Source of the DNA: Cyanobium sp. M55B138
GTDB taxonomy: Bacteria; Cyanobacteriota; Cyanobacteriia; PCC-6307; Cyanobiaceae
Reading direction: 5' to 3'
NCBI GenBank assembly: GCA_018400215.1
Contig: JAGYNF010000102.1
Coordinates: 1 to 6,134, forward strand
DNA length: 6,134 nucleotides
Part shown: piece by piece, positions 5,966 through 6,134 of the stretch
How positions within the stretch are numbered: position 1 is the first letter of the stretch
How the letters are laid out: the number at the start of each line of letters is the position of its first letter
Made by a program: the position numbers and the translations under genes
The notes under the pieces: model-generated
What the model saw: only the letters and a program-made list of their open reading frames with translations
What the model was told of the DNA's origin: nothing
Database searches by the model: none

Positions 5966-6134
5966 ATGGTCCCCGTTCGGCCCCCCCAGTCCCACCTCCC
6001 CTACGAACGCCTCTACCGGTTGGTGGATGGTCAGGGCGCCCCCCATCCGGTGCTCGACGACCTCTACGACTCCCTCGATTCGGCCTGGGCCGAGGCGATG
6101 GGGTGGTGGCAGGACCAATTTGGGCCGGCCCAGG
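5966..6134 (+). CDS. Hypothetical protein, 5' part only (cut by window end)
   Basis: An open frame starts at ATG 5966 and runs without a stop to the window end, giving 56 residues. I do not recognise it. The start is Pro-rich (MVPVRPPQ), followed by SHLPYERLYRLVDG (9-22) and HPVLDDLYDSLDSAWAEAM (27-45), which look like a small N-terminal domain with an acidic amphipathic helix, then GWWQDQFGP. There is no signal peptide or membrane segment so far. No clear ribosome-binding site is seen in TTTAGCGGCTTGAGCA before the ATG. Codon use (G/C at third positions) matches the neighbouring genes, which supports real coding. It is preceded by the hairpin-rich gap after glnN and so probably has its own transcription control. 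The function cannot be stated from this fragment. Confidence 0.65.
   Translation, partial: MVPVRPPQSHLPYERLYRLVDGQGAPHPVLDDLYDSLDSAWAEAMGWWQDQFGPAQ

Overview
This 6.1 kb window is compact, GC-rich (by eye roughly two thirds G+C) bacterial DNA. It most resembles a cyanobacterium of the Synechococcus/Cyanobium type. The grounds are a type III glutamine synthetase (GlnN, a form known from several cyanobacteria) preceded by a perfect NtcA box, plus an MscS-type channel with the PYIPGS/FQG-pore signature. One HIP1 octamer inside glnN is compatible but not diagnostic. The assignment is inference; no taxonomic marker gene is present.

Layout. A small unrecognised minus-strand gene (12-260) is transcribed leftward, away from everything else. 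Facing right after a gap of only about 36 bp is a tight cluster: an MscS-family mechanosensitive channel with a signal peptide (best start TTG at 297), a NADPH-dependent FMN reductase-type flavoprotein (overlap ATGA at 1880-1883) and a YhhW-type pirin (10-base overlap). A four-helix membrane protein of unknown function follows 34 bp later. The first three genes are almost certainly co-transcribed and translationally coupled; the fourth may be read through or separate.

A 90-bp intergenic region (3617-3706) then carries a GTA-N8-TAC palindrome with a weak -10-like hexamer exactly 22 bp downstream. This is the geometry of an NtcA-activated promoter, and glnN (3707-5878) follows it. The gap after glnN (5879-5965) is rich in hairpins. 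Two of them share bases and cannot form together, and the second ends in a T-rich run that could act as a terminator or attenuator. The window ends 56 codons into an unrecognised gene that starts at 5966.

How the genes work together. The channel would release osmolytes on osmotic downshock. The flavin reductase and pirin look like cytoplasmic redox or stress proteins, but nothing in the sequence fixes their substrates. GlnN assimilates ammonium and is probably induced on nitrogen limitation through NtcA. No gene-free stretch exceeds 300 bases. I see no tRNA, rRNA, CRISPR array, insertion sequence or phage gene, and no convincing new multi-gene defence or metabolic system. The most notable items are the regulatory sequences flanking glnN.
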